Origin: CAZQIC01 sp964593555
GTDB lineage: Bacteria; Bacteroidota; Bacteroidia; JAFLBG01
Assembly: GCA_964593555.1 (NCBI GenBank)
Contig: CAZQIC010000130.1
Coordinates: 1 to 12,832, forward strand
Direction: 5' to 3'
Length of the DNA: 12,832 nucleotides
In this document: positions 1 to 7,268 of the stretch, piece by piece
Layout of the letters: each line of letters starts with the position of its first letter
Numbering within the stretch: position 1 is the stretch's first letter
Notes under the pieces: model-generated
Seen by the model: only the letters and a program-made list of their open reading frames with translations
What the model was told of the DNA's origin: nothing
Databases searched by the model: none
Position numbers and translations under genes: made by a program

Positions 1-1262
1 AAGTAGGAAAATCGGGCGTTGCAATAGATTCATTGCAGGATATGGAACTGCTCTTTGATGGAATTAAATTGGAAGAGATCACTACATCAATGACCATCAA
101 TTCTACTGCCTCTATTTTATTGGGAATGTATATTGCACTTGCGCAAAAACAAGGTGCGGATATAAAAAAAATATCCGGCACTATTCAAAATGATATTTTA
201 AAAGAGTACGCTGCGAGAGGAACATATATATATCCTCCCAAACAAAGCATGCGTATTATCACCGATATTTTTGAATACTGCAGTAAAGAGGTTCCGAAGT
301 GGAATACCATTTCCATATCAGGATATCATATTCGTGAGGCGGGATCTACAGCAGTGCAGGAGCTGGCATTCACATTAGCAAATGGAAAAGCTTATTTGAA
401 AGCTGCCATTGATAAGGGTTTGGATATAAATGTGTTCGCAAAAAGATTATCATTCTTTTTTAATGCGCACAACAATTTTTTTGAAGAAGTAGCAAAGTTT
501 CGCGCCGCGAGAAGAATGTGGGCGCAGATAACAAAAGAATTAGGCGCTACCGATCCGAGAGCACAAATGTTACGCTTTCATACCCAAACAGGCGGATCGA
601 CATTAACTGCGCAGCAACCTCAGAGTAATATTGCCCGCGTTACTATTCAGGCGCTATCGGCTGTACTTGGAGGTACACAATCACTACATACAAATGGTTT
701 TGATGAAGCAATTGCCTTGCCAACAGAAGATGCGGCCCGCATTGCATTACGTACTCAGCAAATAATTGCTGAAGAGAGTGGGGTCGTAGATACTGTTGAT
801 CCATTGGGAGGGAGTTTTTTTGTTGAGGAGCTTACGGCAGAGGTAGAAAAGAAGGCATGGGAATACATAAATAAAATAGATTCCATGGGAGGGGCTGTAA
901 GTGCTATTGAACAAGGATTCATACAAAACGAAATAGCTAAATCATCTTACGAATATCAGCGGGGAATAGAGACGAAGGAAAAAATAATTGTTGGCATAAA
1001 TAAATATACTATTGAGGAAGAGCCGTTAAAAGATGTTTTTTCGGTAAATGATTCTATCAGAAAAACACAAATAGAAAAATTGGATCGCGTAAAAAATGAA
1101 CGTGACAATAACTTAGTTCGTGAATCTTTAAAAAATATTGAAAATGCTGCGCGGGATAATTCTAATCTTATGCCTCATATTCTTTTGGCAAGTAAGCATT
1201 ATGTTACTTTAGGCGAGATGGCTGATGTGATGAGAAAGGTTTTTGGAGAATATAAAAGCTAA
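1..1262 (+). CDS. Methylmalonyl-CoA mutase catalytic subunit, 5' end cut off by window
   Basis: Coenzyme-B12-dependent mutase that interconverts methylmalonyl-CoA and succinyl-CoA in propionate metabolism. The frame is open from nucleotide 3 and the TTG at 33 is an internal codon, so the true start lies upstream. Visible family motifs: SMRII (nt 246-260), whose Arg (252-254) corresponds to the residue that holds the succinyl carboxylate in mutases of this substrate type; SISGYH (about 312-329) with the active-site His; HTQTGG (579-596); LTAQQP (603-620); and GGTQSLHTN (669-695). The protein stops right after the TIM-barrel region at VFGEYKS, where mitochondrial and many bacterial enzymes continue into a cobalamin-binding domain. 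This is therefore the split type, and the B12-binding subunit must be encoded elsewhere. The conserved Arg favours methylmalonyl- over isobutyryl-CoA mutase, but related acyl-CoA mutases cannot be fully excluded. It is convergent with the next gene, with only 8 nt between stop codons. Confidence 0.93.
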   Translation, partial: VGKSGVAIDSLQDMELLFDGIKLEEITTSMTINSTASILLGMYIALAQKQGADIKKISGTIQNDILKEYAARGTYIYPPKQSMRIITDIFEYCSKEVPKWNTISISGYHIREAGSTAVQELAFTLANGKAYLKAAIDKGLDINVFAKRLSFFFNAHNNFFEEVAKFRAARRMWAQITKELGATDPRAQMLRFHTQTGGSTLTAQQPQSNIARVTIQALSAVLGGTQSLHTNGFDEAIALPTEDAARIALRTQQIIAEESGVVDTVDPLGGSFFVEELTAEVEKKAWEYINKIDSMGGAVSAIEQGFIQNEIAKSSYEYQRGIETKEKIIVGINKYTIEEEPLKDVFSVNDSIRKTQIEKLDRVKNERDNNLVRESLKNIENAARDNSNLMPHILLASKHYVTLGEMADVMRKVFGEYKS

Positions 1263-1270
1263 TCATATAA

Positions 1271-4200
1271 TTACCTTATCAGGCTTACGGTTCCTGATCT
1301 GACAATTTCTTCGCCATTAATAAGCATTGCAGTTATCTTATAAACAAACACATCAATATCTAGTTCTGCATTTTTAAATGTCCCATCCCAACCGCCAGAT
1401 ACGTCAAATGTTTCAAAAACTCTTTGACCCCACCTGTTATATATTTTTAAATTTAAATAACTAAGACAATTAGATTCCACTTTAAATATATCGTTTTGCC
1501 CATCTCCATTTGGCGAAAAAACATTTGGGATATAAAAGCTGCATCTGAGATCTACATTAACAATAAGCGAATCCATATTGGTACATCCATTAGAATCCGT
1601 AACCGTTACATAATAGGTTGTGGTTCGGGTGGGTGAAGCAATAGGTGAAGAACAATTTGTACAGCTTAAATTATTATCGGGAGACCAAACATATGAAACA
1701 CCTCCGGAAACCGATAGTGCAGCAGATCCGCCATAAGAAATTGTAATGCTGTTTCCCGCGCTTACCAATGGTGGTTGATTTATTACAATTTTAACTATAT
1801 CTGTGTCACTGCAAGGGCCATTGAATGCAACAAGTGTATATGAGTTGGTAGAGGTTGGATTTATATTCAAGGAGCTATTACTGCTGCCTGTATTCCATAG
1901 GTAGGTTGTTCCACCGCTTCCATTTAAGGTAATACTTGTTCCGTTGCATATAGAGTCGTCAGGACCAGCGTTAGCAACAGGAAAATTATGGACCGAAATA
2001 TTTATTGTTGTTGTATCATAACAATTTTCGATTGCGGCAATAAGCGTGTAAGTTGTTAATCCGGTTGGGCTTGCAGAAATTATACTATTAGTGCTTGAAG
2101 TACTCCAGGTATAAGTATTTCCGCCTGACGCAGTAAGTGATAATGTTTCACCATTACAAATTGTTGTTGTTGGCGAAGTGATGCTGGCAACCGGAGCAGC
2201 AATTGCATAAACCTGGAACGAAATGGTATCAATACAATTTCCTATGCTGGCGGTTACCGTATAAATAGTATTACTTGTCGGCATTACAGAGGTTGAGGAA
2301 GTTGCGTTGCCGGTATTCCATGAATAAGAATTTCCACCGGAAGCCGTTAATGTCAAAGCAGATCCAATACAAATAGAATCTTGTCCGCTGATTGCTACAA
2401 TAGGCTTTGGATCGACTGTGATAGTTTTTATAATCGTATCCGATTCGCACCCTTCTTCTACAATTTGTGTAACAGTGAAAGTTCCTGCTGATGAATAAAG
2501 ATGTTTGGGACTACGAATAGAGGAAGTATCGGCCGTTCCAGTTGAAGGATTACCAAAATACCATTTCCATGATCTAGTAGACTGGATGCATCCCGTTATA
2601 GCGGAGGATGTATCAGTAAAGCTTGTTGAGTCGCCATAACAAACTTTTGTAGCAGTGAAACCTGTATTGGAGGCAGAAAAAACAGAGGAGTTAAAATAGC
2701 TTTCCAGAAAGGAACCACCCAAGCTACCTCCTCCCCACGGCGATGTCAACGGGACGAAAAATCCATTAGTTACAAAATTACTGGCACCACCAGGGTTATT
2801 AGGATTATTGATAGTCCCATGAAAATTATTTGCTAATCGAGTAGTGTATATTTTCCCGTCAGGTGCATTTTGCAAAACCCATGATGAAGATCCACTATTT
2901 CCAACTACAGTCCTTGTGAGTGGAGAAACACATAAGTCGTATTGATAAATATCTTGAGTGGAACCATCACCTAAATATAATTTTGAATTGTCATCTGAAA
3001 ATGATGCTGCTGGTCCGGTTTGGGATTGAAGTACACGAGGGTTTGATACAATACCGGATGAATTATCAAAATCAAATAAAACCGGAAATCCCAGTGAAAC
3101 ACTAGGTGAAGTACGCCACAGTGGATTCATAACGAGCATTTTACCATTGGGTGAAAATTTTAAAGTGCCTTTTATATGCATCTCAACCACACCCCATGGA
3201 ACGCTTGAAATTATAGGTGCCTGAACACCTGCGGCTGTAATTTTAAAAGCATAAAAATCGTATGTCGCGTATTTTCCTACCAGCACCCAAATGTCTTTTT
3301 TATTACAATGTAAAACAGCTGTAACCATTTCATTAGTTATGTGTAACATTAAAGTATCATTTTTTGTTGCAGAGATTATGTCTCCCATTCCGTTATTTAA
3401 AGTCATATCCACTTCATTTATTGTCAGGTCGGAGCCTTTATTTGGGTCAATTGGCTGTAAAATATCACTTGCTCCCTGGTTGGTCATAAAAATATAATAC
3501 CTTCCCGGATTGCCCGGGCGCGGAACTATTAATGCAGCCTGAATAGATGAGCCTGTTCCTAATAAACCGCTCCCATTGGGCATAAGTTTGTGACATCTGT
3601 CATACACTCTTGACCCATCAGTATAAAAAAGTAAATTGCCGTTTTTATCACACATTGTTGCGGAGCCTTCGCTAGGGTTAAAAAAAGCATTAGGATCGTT
3701 AGCAAAAGAAGGGGGGGAACAGTTAAAATCAATCCCGTTTTCCCGGGAAAAATACCAGATATTCGCTTCTTTGTTTTTGTAGTTGGAAAAACTACTAATT
3801 GTTCGGCTCCCGGTTATGGCTGAAGGATTTGGTCCATTATAATTGACTGCGTTTATTGTAACGCGAGTGCATTCTGCATCTATGATGTTAGCTAAGTTAG
3901 CTGCGGGTGAGATGTCATAAGTCAGCCAGAAATAACTAGGCTTTCCACCAAGTACAAGTGCCCGGTTGCCGTTAATAACAAAGTTTCCGTTAGGGTTATT
4001 AGTACTGCCGAATAAAATTTTGTTGGCGCAGTTAAATGATTTTACTGTGTCTGTAAACCATAATTTGGCATTTGTTCCTTTACCTAATTTGCTATGAACT
4101 TGAACTGAGCCATTTAATCGATCAACACTTTCTTTCACCAAGAAAAGACCGATACCATGTCCTTCATTTTTTTCAGATGTCTGGAATGACTTGTCAAACA

Positions 4201-5542
4201 ATTTAACTTGGTTTTTTTCACTGATCCCGATCCCATTATCATTTATTTTTATAAGAAGTTCTGACTTGGAAAGATCACGCACGGAAATACGAACTTGGGG
4301 TTTGTTTTTACTTCTGTATTTAATAGCATTTGAAATTAAATTTTGAAAAATTGAATGAATTAATTTTGGATTCGCAAAAAGATCCTTTTCATAATCAATA
4401 TCCACGTCAAAATTCATTTCGTCAAAGCCTTCATTCAGTTTGAGTGAAATTAAAATCTGATCTACCATTTGCGAAATATCCACCAATGAAATTTCTGAAA
4501 AATTGCTGCTTCCGGTATTTACAGCAGTCAGAGCATCCGTTGTATTTGTTTTGACTTTTTCGGCACTTGTAATAATCGCTTCTACTAATTTCTTACCGTC
4601 CTTATCAATGATTCTTCCCTTTAAGACGTTTGCAGCTCCAATTATTGTATTCAATGGCGCAACCTTATCATGGAGTTCCTGTGTAAAATTAAATTCTTTT
4701 TCTTGAATATCCTGGAGCTTATTATCAATAGTAATAGAGTAAACTATTTCTTCAATTTCTGTATGATCCTTATAAGGCTTGGGAATGGTCAGGTAAACAG
4801 GAACAACCTTTTTCTCTTTTCCCGGAACAATTAAACTTACCTGCCTGTTTTTTAATTCCCCCGCAGTAGCGTATTCCTTGCTAATTTGCTCGTGGTCATC
4901 AATCAAAAGGTAAATGGACTTACCTAAGTATTCATTCTTCTTTAGCCCTAATGTTTTTTCACCCAAATCATTTACAAAACGGATAACACCGTCTTTGTTT
5001 GTAGCAATCATCATTGTTCCCGGAATAGATGAAAGCATTGAGTTTACAGCTTTCATTGATACAACAGATGTTTCCATTTTTTCTACGAGTATATTTAAAC
5101 ACATTACTGCGTAGTTAAATAAATTTCTCTTGTCTTTAGAAATTTCAGAAAGGGGTACACGCTTTGAAAAATCCAATTGAGAAGCAGCCTCAATCACATT
5201 TTCCATGTTATCGAAGAAGTCACGAAATGTACTTTCACGGGCTTTTAAAAATATTATTCTTTCCAGTAGGGAGTAAAGTTCTTCATCACGGGGATCCCAT
5301 ATTTCTTCTTTTTGGGACAGGATTTCATAAACCTGCTCCATCAGGAGTTTTGTCTGTTCTTTATATGCTTTTTCAATGCCATATACCCATGCTCTTTCGG
5401 AAATGTCGAGCTTTTCAACACTTCTGTCTTTTAATGCAGCATATATCTGTTTCAGAATTTCAGTGGACGGATCTTGACCAAAGATGATATCCTCCGGACG
5501 GATTTTCAACTTCGATTTATCTTTTTTGGGTGGAGTTTCCAT
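1271..5542 (-). CDS. Apparent fusion: PAS/histidine kinase joined to a type IX-secreted PKD/Ig-like surface protein
   Basis: One uninterrupted 1423-residue frame contains two unrelated proteins. Residues 1-490 are a soluble sensor histidine kinase: an N-terminal region without membrane segments, a PAS-like domain (about 165-275), an H-box (His291 in ELHDKVAPLN), an N-box (Asn405), and G boxes DNGIG (435-439) and GHGIGL (461-466). From about 491 the sequence becomes extracellular in type: a partial BNR-neuraminidase N-terminal-like domain (491-582), a beta-propeller-like region opening with ANIWYF and NGNLLFYTDG (593-950), a PKD domain (about 962-1044), four Ig-like repeats (1048-1331) and a gliding-motility C-terminal domain (1335-1423). 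No signal peptide exists at residue 1 or before the surface part, so the surface half cannot be exported as written. The start at 5542 is the first ATG and is followed by a plausible hydrophilic N-terminus. Either a real fusion or an assembly artefact is possible. The domain calls are firm; the existence of a single product is not. Confidence 0.8.
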   Translation of the reverse strand: METPPKKDKSKLKIRPEDIIFGQDPSTEILKQIYAALKDRSVEKLDISERAWVYGIEKAYKEQTKLLMEQVYEILSQKEEIWDPRDEELYSLLERIIFLKARESTFRDFFDNMENVIEAASQLDFSKRVPLSEISKDKRNLFNYAVMCLNILVEKMETSVVSMKAVNSMLSSIPGTMMIATNKDGVIRFVNDLGEKTLGLKKNEYLGKSIYLLIDDHEQISKEYATAGELKNRQVSLIVPGKEKKVVPVYLTIPKPYKDHTEIEEIVYSITIDNKLQDIQEKEFNFTQELHDKVAPLNTIIGAANVLKGRIIDKDGKKLVEAIITSAEKVKTNTTDALTAVNTGSSNFSEISLVDISQMVDQILISLKLNEGFDEMNFDVDIDYEKDLFANPKLIHSIFQNLISNAIKYRSKNKPQVRISVRDLSKSELLIKINDNGIGISEKNQVKLFDKSFQTSEKNEGHGIGLFLVKESVDRLNGSVQVHSKLGKGTNAKLWFTDTVKSFNCANKILFGSTNNPNGNFVINGNRALVLGGKPSYFWLTYDISPAANLANIIDAECTRVTINAVNYNGPNPSAITGSRTISSFSNYKNKEANIWYFSRENGIDFNCSPPSFANDPNAFFNPSEGSATMCDKNGNLLFYTDGSRVYDRCHKLMPNGSGLLGTGSSIQAALIVPRPGNPGRYYIFMTNQGASDILQPIDPNKGSDLTINEVDMTLNNGMGDIISATKNDTLMLHITNEMVTAVLHCNKKDIWVLVGKYATYDFYAFKITAAGVQAPIISSVPWGVVEMHIKGTLKFSPNGKMLVMNPLWRTSPSVSLGFPVLFDFDNSSGIVSNPRVLQSQTGPAASFSDDNSKLYLGDGSTQDIYQYDLCVSPLTRTVVGNSGSSSWVLQNAPDGKIYTTRLANNFHGTINNPNNPGGASNFVTNGFFVPLTSPWGGGSLGGSFLESYFNSSVFSASNTGFTATKVCYGDSTSFTDTSSAITGCIQSTRSWKWYFGNPSTGTADTSSIRSPKHLYSSAGTFTVTQIVEEGCESDTIIKTITVDPKPIVAISGQDSICIGSALTLTASGGNSYSWNTGNATSSTSVMPTSNTIYTVTASIGNCIDTISFQVYAIAAPVASITSPTTTICNGETLSLTASGGNTYTWSTSSTNSIISASPTGLTTYTLIAAIENCYDTTTINISVHNFPVANAGPDDSICNGTSITLNGSGGTTYLWNTGSSNSSLNINPTSTNSYTLVAFNGPCSDTDIVKIVINQPPLVSAGNSITISYGGSAALSVSGGVSYVWSPDNNLSCTNCSSPIASPTRTTTYYVTVTDSNGCTNMDSLIVNVDLRCSFYIPNVFSPNGDGQNDIFKVESNCLSYLNLKIYNRWGQRVFETFDVSGGWDGTFKNAELDIDVFVYKITAMLINGEEIVRSGTVSLIR
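1274..1540 (-). other. Type IX secretion / gliding-motility C-terminal domain
   Basis: Residues 1335-1423 read FYIPNVFSPNGDGQNDIF, then LKIYNRWGQRVFE, a GGWDGTF motif, VFVYKITA and a terminal SGTVSLIR. This is the typical gliding motility-associated (type B) C-terminal sorting domain, which directs periplasmic proteins through the type IX secretion machinery after Sec export. It supports assignment to Bacteroidota. It cannot work without a Sec signal peptide, which this ORF lacks. Confidence 0.93.
1550..2401 (-). repeat. Four tandem Ig-like repeats in the surface-protein half
   Basis: Residues 1048-1331 hold four related units of about 70 residues. Each opens with a Cys-Gly/Asn-Gly type turn and a TLTASGG-like strand followed by a Tyr-x-Trp core. 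The cores are SICIGSALTLTASGGNSYSW, TICNGETLSLTASGGNTYTW, SICNGTSITLNGSGGTTYLW and a more divergent ISYGGSAALSVSGGVSYVW. Each closes with a TYTVTA-like strand and an N/G-x-C motif. Such arrays act as spacers that hold adhesive parts away from the cell. Confidence 0.85.
2411..2659 (-). other. PKD domain within the surface-protein half
   Basis: Residues 962-1044 follow the PKD pattern: VCYGDSTSFTDTS, then SWKWYFGN, SPKHLYSSAGTFTVTQIV and a closing TITVDPKP. PKD domains are extracellular beta-sandwich modules in adhesins and secreted enzymes of Bacteroidota. It sits between the propeller-like region and the Ig-like repeats. Confidence 0.85.
3797..4078 (-). other. C-terminal part of a BNR-neuraminidase N-terminal-like domain, at the fusion boundary
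   Basis: Residues 489-582 match, from memory of the family, the second half of a domain that is common in Bacteroidota secreted proteins. The pattern is NAKLWFT, then LFGSTNNPNG, SYFWLTYDIS, NIIDAEC and finally GSRTI. The first half of the domain (normally preceding the NAKLW strand) is absent, and histidine-kinase sequence stands in its place. The boundary falls within GTNAKLWF (nt 4055-4078), a string that would suit both the last strand of a kinase ATPase domain and the internal strand of this domain. Confidence 0.7.
4055..5542 (-). other. Histidine-kinase part of the fused ORF (residues 1-496)
   Basis: This stretch is a nearly complete cytoplasmic sensor kinase. Residues 1-160 are charged and helical with no membrane segment. 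Residues 165-275 read as a PAS sensor domain (VIRFVNDLGEKTLGLKKNEYLGKS is split across its core). His291 is the candidate phosphoacceptor and is followed by PLNTIIGAANVLKG, the usual dimerisation-helix pattern. The ATPase domain carries NLISNAIKY, DNGIG and GHGIGL, and ends in SKLGKGT, the point where such kinases normally have only a few residues left. So little or nothing is missing from the kinase itself. No cognate response regulator lies next to it; the receiver-like protein at 12408-12767 is about 7 kb away and degenerate. Confidence 0.9.
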
Positions 5543-5587
5543 TTATTTTGATTGGAATAATTAGTCTAATATATAACGAAATATTAT

Positions 5588-5609
5588 TTGAAAATCAAGT
5601 ATTTTTCAA
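5588..5609 (-). terminator. AT-only hairpin between the HTH gene and the kinase fusion ORF
   Basis: TTGAAAA (5588-5594) pairs perfectly with TTTTCAA (5603-5609) across an 8-nt loop. It lies just after the stop of the upstream minus-strand gene (5614) and 46 nt before the next start. The stem is weak and has only one G/C pair, and no clean U-run follows, so a terminator role is tentative. Confidence 0.25.
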
Positions 5610-5613
5610 CATC

Positions 5614-6288
5614 CTACTTTTTCAGGAAGCGTAAACACTGGTACTTTTTGAGTATCGCCCGTAACTCATTCTCCGCTTTTATACCGAAGTTTCTATGTTT
5701 GTGTAATTCCTCCAATGTTACTTTCTCTAAAACTTCTCTCATGTTCTTTCCAAAAAGCTGAAGTGCGAAATATACCCGATTGGGAAAAATGTGATGCAAG
5801 CCTTCCAATGGAACATCTAAAAACTCATCCGGTTTTTGCGAATCGAGATGTTTAAAATCCTTCCATTTCTGAAATAATGTAGTTGATTGTGAAGTCTTAA
5901 GTTTTCTGATCGCCTTAGATAAATAAGTAAGTGAAAGATCATAACTTAATCCGAGCTGTTCTCCGACCTTAAACAAATCCCCTTTTTTCCGATAAAGATT
6001 GACCACCTGTATTTCCTCACTTGACAGATTACAGTAATTACTGTTGGACCATTCGTCCCAATGGATGTTGAATTGAAACATCAAAGGCTTTAATTCTATT
6101 AACCTGTTAGCTTGTTTAGGAAAGTAGATATTATAATCCCTACAAACAGCTTTAAAATCGCTTTTAACGATACTAAATAGGTTCCAAATGCCATTTAGTC
6201 CGTGGCATTCCGGGGATCCTTTAAATCGACTGAAATCAGCTATTTTGGTAGGAATTTTTTTTATTTTAGAACGACTTTGAACAATCAT
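5614..6288 (-). CDS. Putative DNA-binding protein: sigma-region-4-like HTH plus RNA polymerase alpha-CTD-like segment
   Basis: 224 residues; no confident family name. Residues 88-131 (NLSSEEIQVVNLYRKKGDLF, then VGEQLGLSYDLSLTYLSKAI) resemble the recognition HTH of sigma-factor region 4 or LuxR-type proteins. Residues 159-217 (VPLEGLHHIFPNRVYFALQL, GKNMREVLEKVTLEELHKHR, NFGIKAENELRAILKKY) resemble the helix-hairpin-helix fold of the RNA polymerase alpha C-terminal domain (pattern: NRxxxxL, then VxTxEEL, then RNFGxKxxxEL). The N-terminal 85 residues are unrecognised. No signal peptide or membrane segment is present. The ATG at 6288 follows an exact TAnnTTTG element at 6305-6298, which supports this start. 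It is divergent from the XRE gene, so the two may be co-regulated. A role in transcription is inference from the two fold-like segments. Confidence 0.7.
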   Translation of the reverse strand: MIVQSRSKIKKIPTKIADFSRFKGSPECHGLNGIWNLFSIVKSDFKAVCRDYNIYFPKQANRLIELKPLMFQFNIHWDEWSNSNYCNLSSEEIQVVNLYRKKGDLFKVGEQLGLSYDLSLTYLSKAIRKLKTSQSTTLFQKWKDFKHLDSQKPDEFLDVPLEGLHHIFPNRVYFALQLFGKNMREVLEKVTLEELHKHRNFGIKAENELRAILKKYQCLRFLKK

Positions 6289-6291
6289 TGT

Positions 6292-6332
6292 TTATTGCAA
6301 AATTAATAAATAACTGTTTTTCAATGCAATAA
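6292..6332. promoter_or_regulatory. Inverted repeat TTATTGCA/TGCAATAA in the divergent intergenic region
   Basis: TTATTGCA (6292-6299) and TGCAATAA (6325-6332) are perfect 8-bp inverted copies with centres 33 bp apart, about three helical turns. The left copy overlaps the -7 element and the start region of the minus-strand gene; the right copy lies on the XRE-gene side. The spacing on one DNA face suggests paired operator sites, possibly for the adjacent XRE protein, but the sequence is AT-rich and chance is possible. Confidence 0.35.
6298..6305 (-). promoter_or_regulatory. Bacteroidota-type -7 element for the HTH/alpha-CTD-like gene
   Basis: On the minus strand this reads TAATTTTG, an exact match to TAnnTTTG. 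A TTG lies 16 nt further upstream on the same strand, near the -33 position. The ATG follows after only 9 nt, implying a very short leader. Confidence 0.45.
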
Positions 6333-6417
6333 TACAGCTTTTCTTTCAATTTAGCTACTATATAGGTGTCCCTAATGGATGGTAACGAAAGAGTGGGCTA
6401 TTCTTTTCTTTTGTGCT

Positions 6418-6675
6418 ATGAAAAACTCTCCAAAGGTTAAACCGAAAACCAAGATCCACAAAGAAGCCCTTGTTACATTAGGGGAAAGGATAAAAGCATT
6501 GCGCCTGAAGGCAGGGTATACCAGCTATGAACATTTTGCTTACGAGCATGACTTCTCCCGTGCCCAATTTGGAAGATACGAAAGCGGTGAAGATTTACGC
6601 TATACGAGCCTTTTAAAAGTAGTTGCGGCATTTGGATTGACATTGGAAGAATTTTTTAAAGAGGGATTCAATTAG
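6418..6675 (+). CDS. XRE-family helix-turn-helix protein (small)
   Basis: 85 residues from the ATG at 6418. A single HTH domain fills residues 21-83: LGERIKALRLKAGYTSYEHF, then SRAQFGRYESGEDL (recognition helix) and LLKVVAAFGLTLEEFF. This is the cI/Cro fold, a sequence-specific DNA-binding repressor type. The frame is open from an ATG at 6379, but the added 13 residues (MVTKEWAILFFCA) are unlike the usual charged start, while MKNSPKVKPK is typical of small Bacteroidota XRE proteins, so 6418 is preferred. It is divergent from the gene at 5614-6288 and overlaps the 3' end of the convergent TPR-like gene by 8 nt. The target is unknown; the inverted repeat at 6292-6332 is a candidate operator. 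Confidence 0.85.
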   Translation: MKNSPKVKPKTKIHKEALVTLGERIKALRLKAGYTSYEHFAYEHDFSRAQFGRYESGEDLRYTSLLKVVAAFGLTLEEFFKEGFN

Positions 6676-7075
6676 GATTTATGAAATTCATATTATCATA
6701 TTTTTCACCGAACCGATCCTTTAAATACTCCTTTTCAATTTCCCTTACAATTTCGTTTCTACGTTTTGTAATGTATGCGAGGCATTGAAATAATCCCATT
6801 GGTTGTTTCATTTGATTATCAGCTTCCTTCACATCAATTAGTGCAAGGTTTAGCTTTCCTAAGCTGCAATAGGAGTATGCTCTTAAATAATATCCCATTT
6901 TATTTCCAATACTAATCAGAGAATTAAAATCATTGATTGCTAATTCATAATTCTTTTGCTGCTCCCAAAGTAATCCCCTTAAAATAAGGGATTTTACGTT
7001 GTTGGGCTTTATTAAAAGTAGTGAAGAATAGTTTTCAATCAATTCCAAAACTAAGGGTGTGTTATCACCATTCAC
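6668..7075 (-). CDS. Small TPR-like repeat protein, hypothetical
   Basis: 135 residues from a GTG at 7075; there is an in-frame stop (TGA, 7084-7082) just upstream and no nearby in-frame ATG, so the start is uncertain. Residues 26-59 (NNVKSLILRGLLWEQQ, then NYELAINDFNSLISIGN) and 61-93 (GYYLRAYSYCSLGKLNLALI) follow the tetratricopeptide helix-pair pattern, which normally serves protein-protein contact. The C-terminus (KRRNEIVREIEKEYLKDRFG) is a charged helix. No signal peptide is seen, so it is probably cytoplasmic. The short length, GTG start and immediately preceding stop would also suit a truncated remnant of a longer TPR protein. Its stop overlaps that of the XRE gene. Confidence 0.6.
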   Translation of the reverse strand: MNGDNTPLVLELIENYSSLLLIKPNNVKSLILRGLLWEQQKNYELAINDFNSLISIGNKMGYYLRAYSYCSLGKLNLALIDVKEADNQMKQPMGLFQCLAYITKRRNEIVREIEKEYLKDRFGEKYDNMNFINPN

Positions 7076-7268
7076 GACATTTCATTTATGGGATTATTCA
7101 CTAAAGATAGCGGATAATCATAAATTTGATAAGTAAAATAATTTGGGCGAGATTAGTTAACAGAATTTTTATGCCAGTTGCCCTTTCGTCTCCATGTCTT
7201 ATATTTGGTCTAATATTTTTTCATCTGAAAGCGAATTAAATCAGGCGCTCCTTCTTTAAACATTGAAA
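7076..7268. other. Intergenic stretch between the TPR-like and phosphatase-like genes
   Basis: 193 AT-rich bases, the longest gene-free stretch in the window. It lies downstream of the minus-strand phosphatase-like gene and upstream of the TPR-like gene. A 17-codon minus-strand frame (7263-7210, MFKEGAPDLIRFQMKKY) looks more like protein than random AT-rich sequence and could be a gene remnant. No good terminator hairpin and no exact TAnnTTTG element was found here. Confidence 0.4.

Noticed and set aside
1550..2401. Tandem repeats as a CRISPR-like or DNA-level repeat array
   Set aside because: The repetition is at protein level (Ig-like domains); nucleotide units are diverged and there are no uniform spacers.
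3711..3717. Run of seven G inside the surface-protein half, a possible slipped-strand phase-variation site
   Set aside because: The frame is intact on both sides and the run is short; phase variation usually involves longer tracts or several alleles, neither of which can be seen here.
5164..5487. 107-codon plus-strand frame opposite the kinase N-terminus
   Set aside because: Shadow of the kinase coding strand, with cysteine/histidine-rich and irregular composition and no start context.
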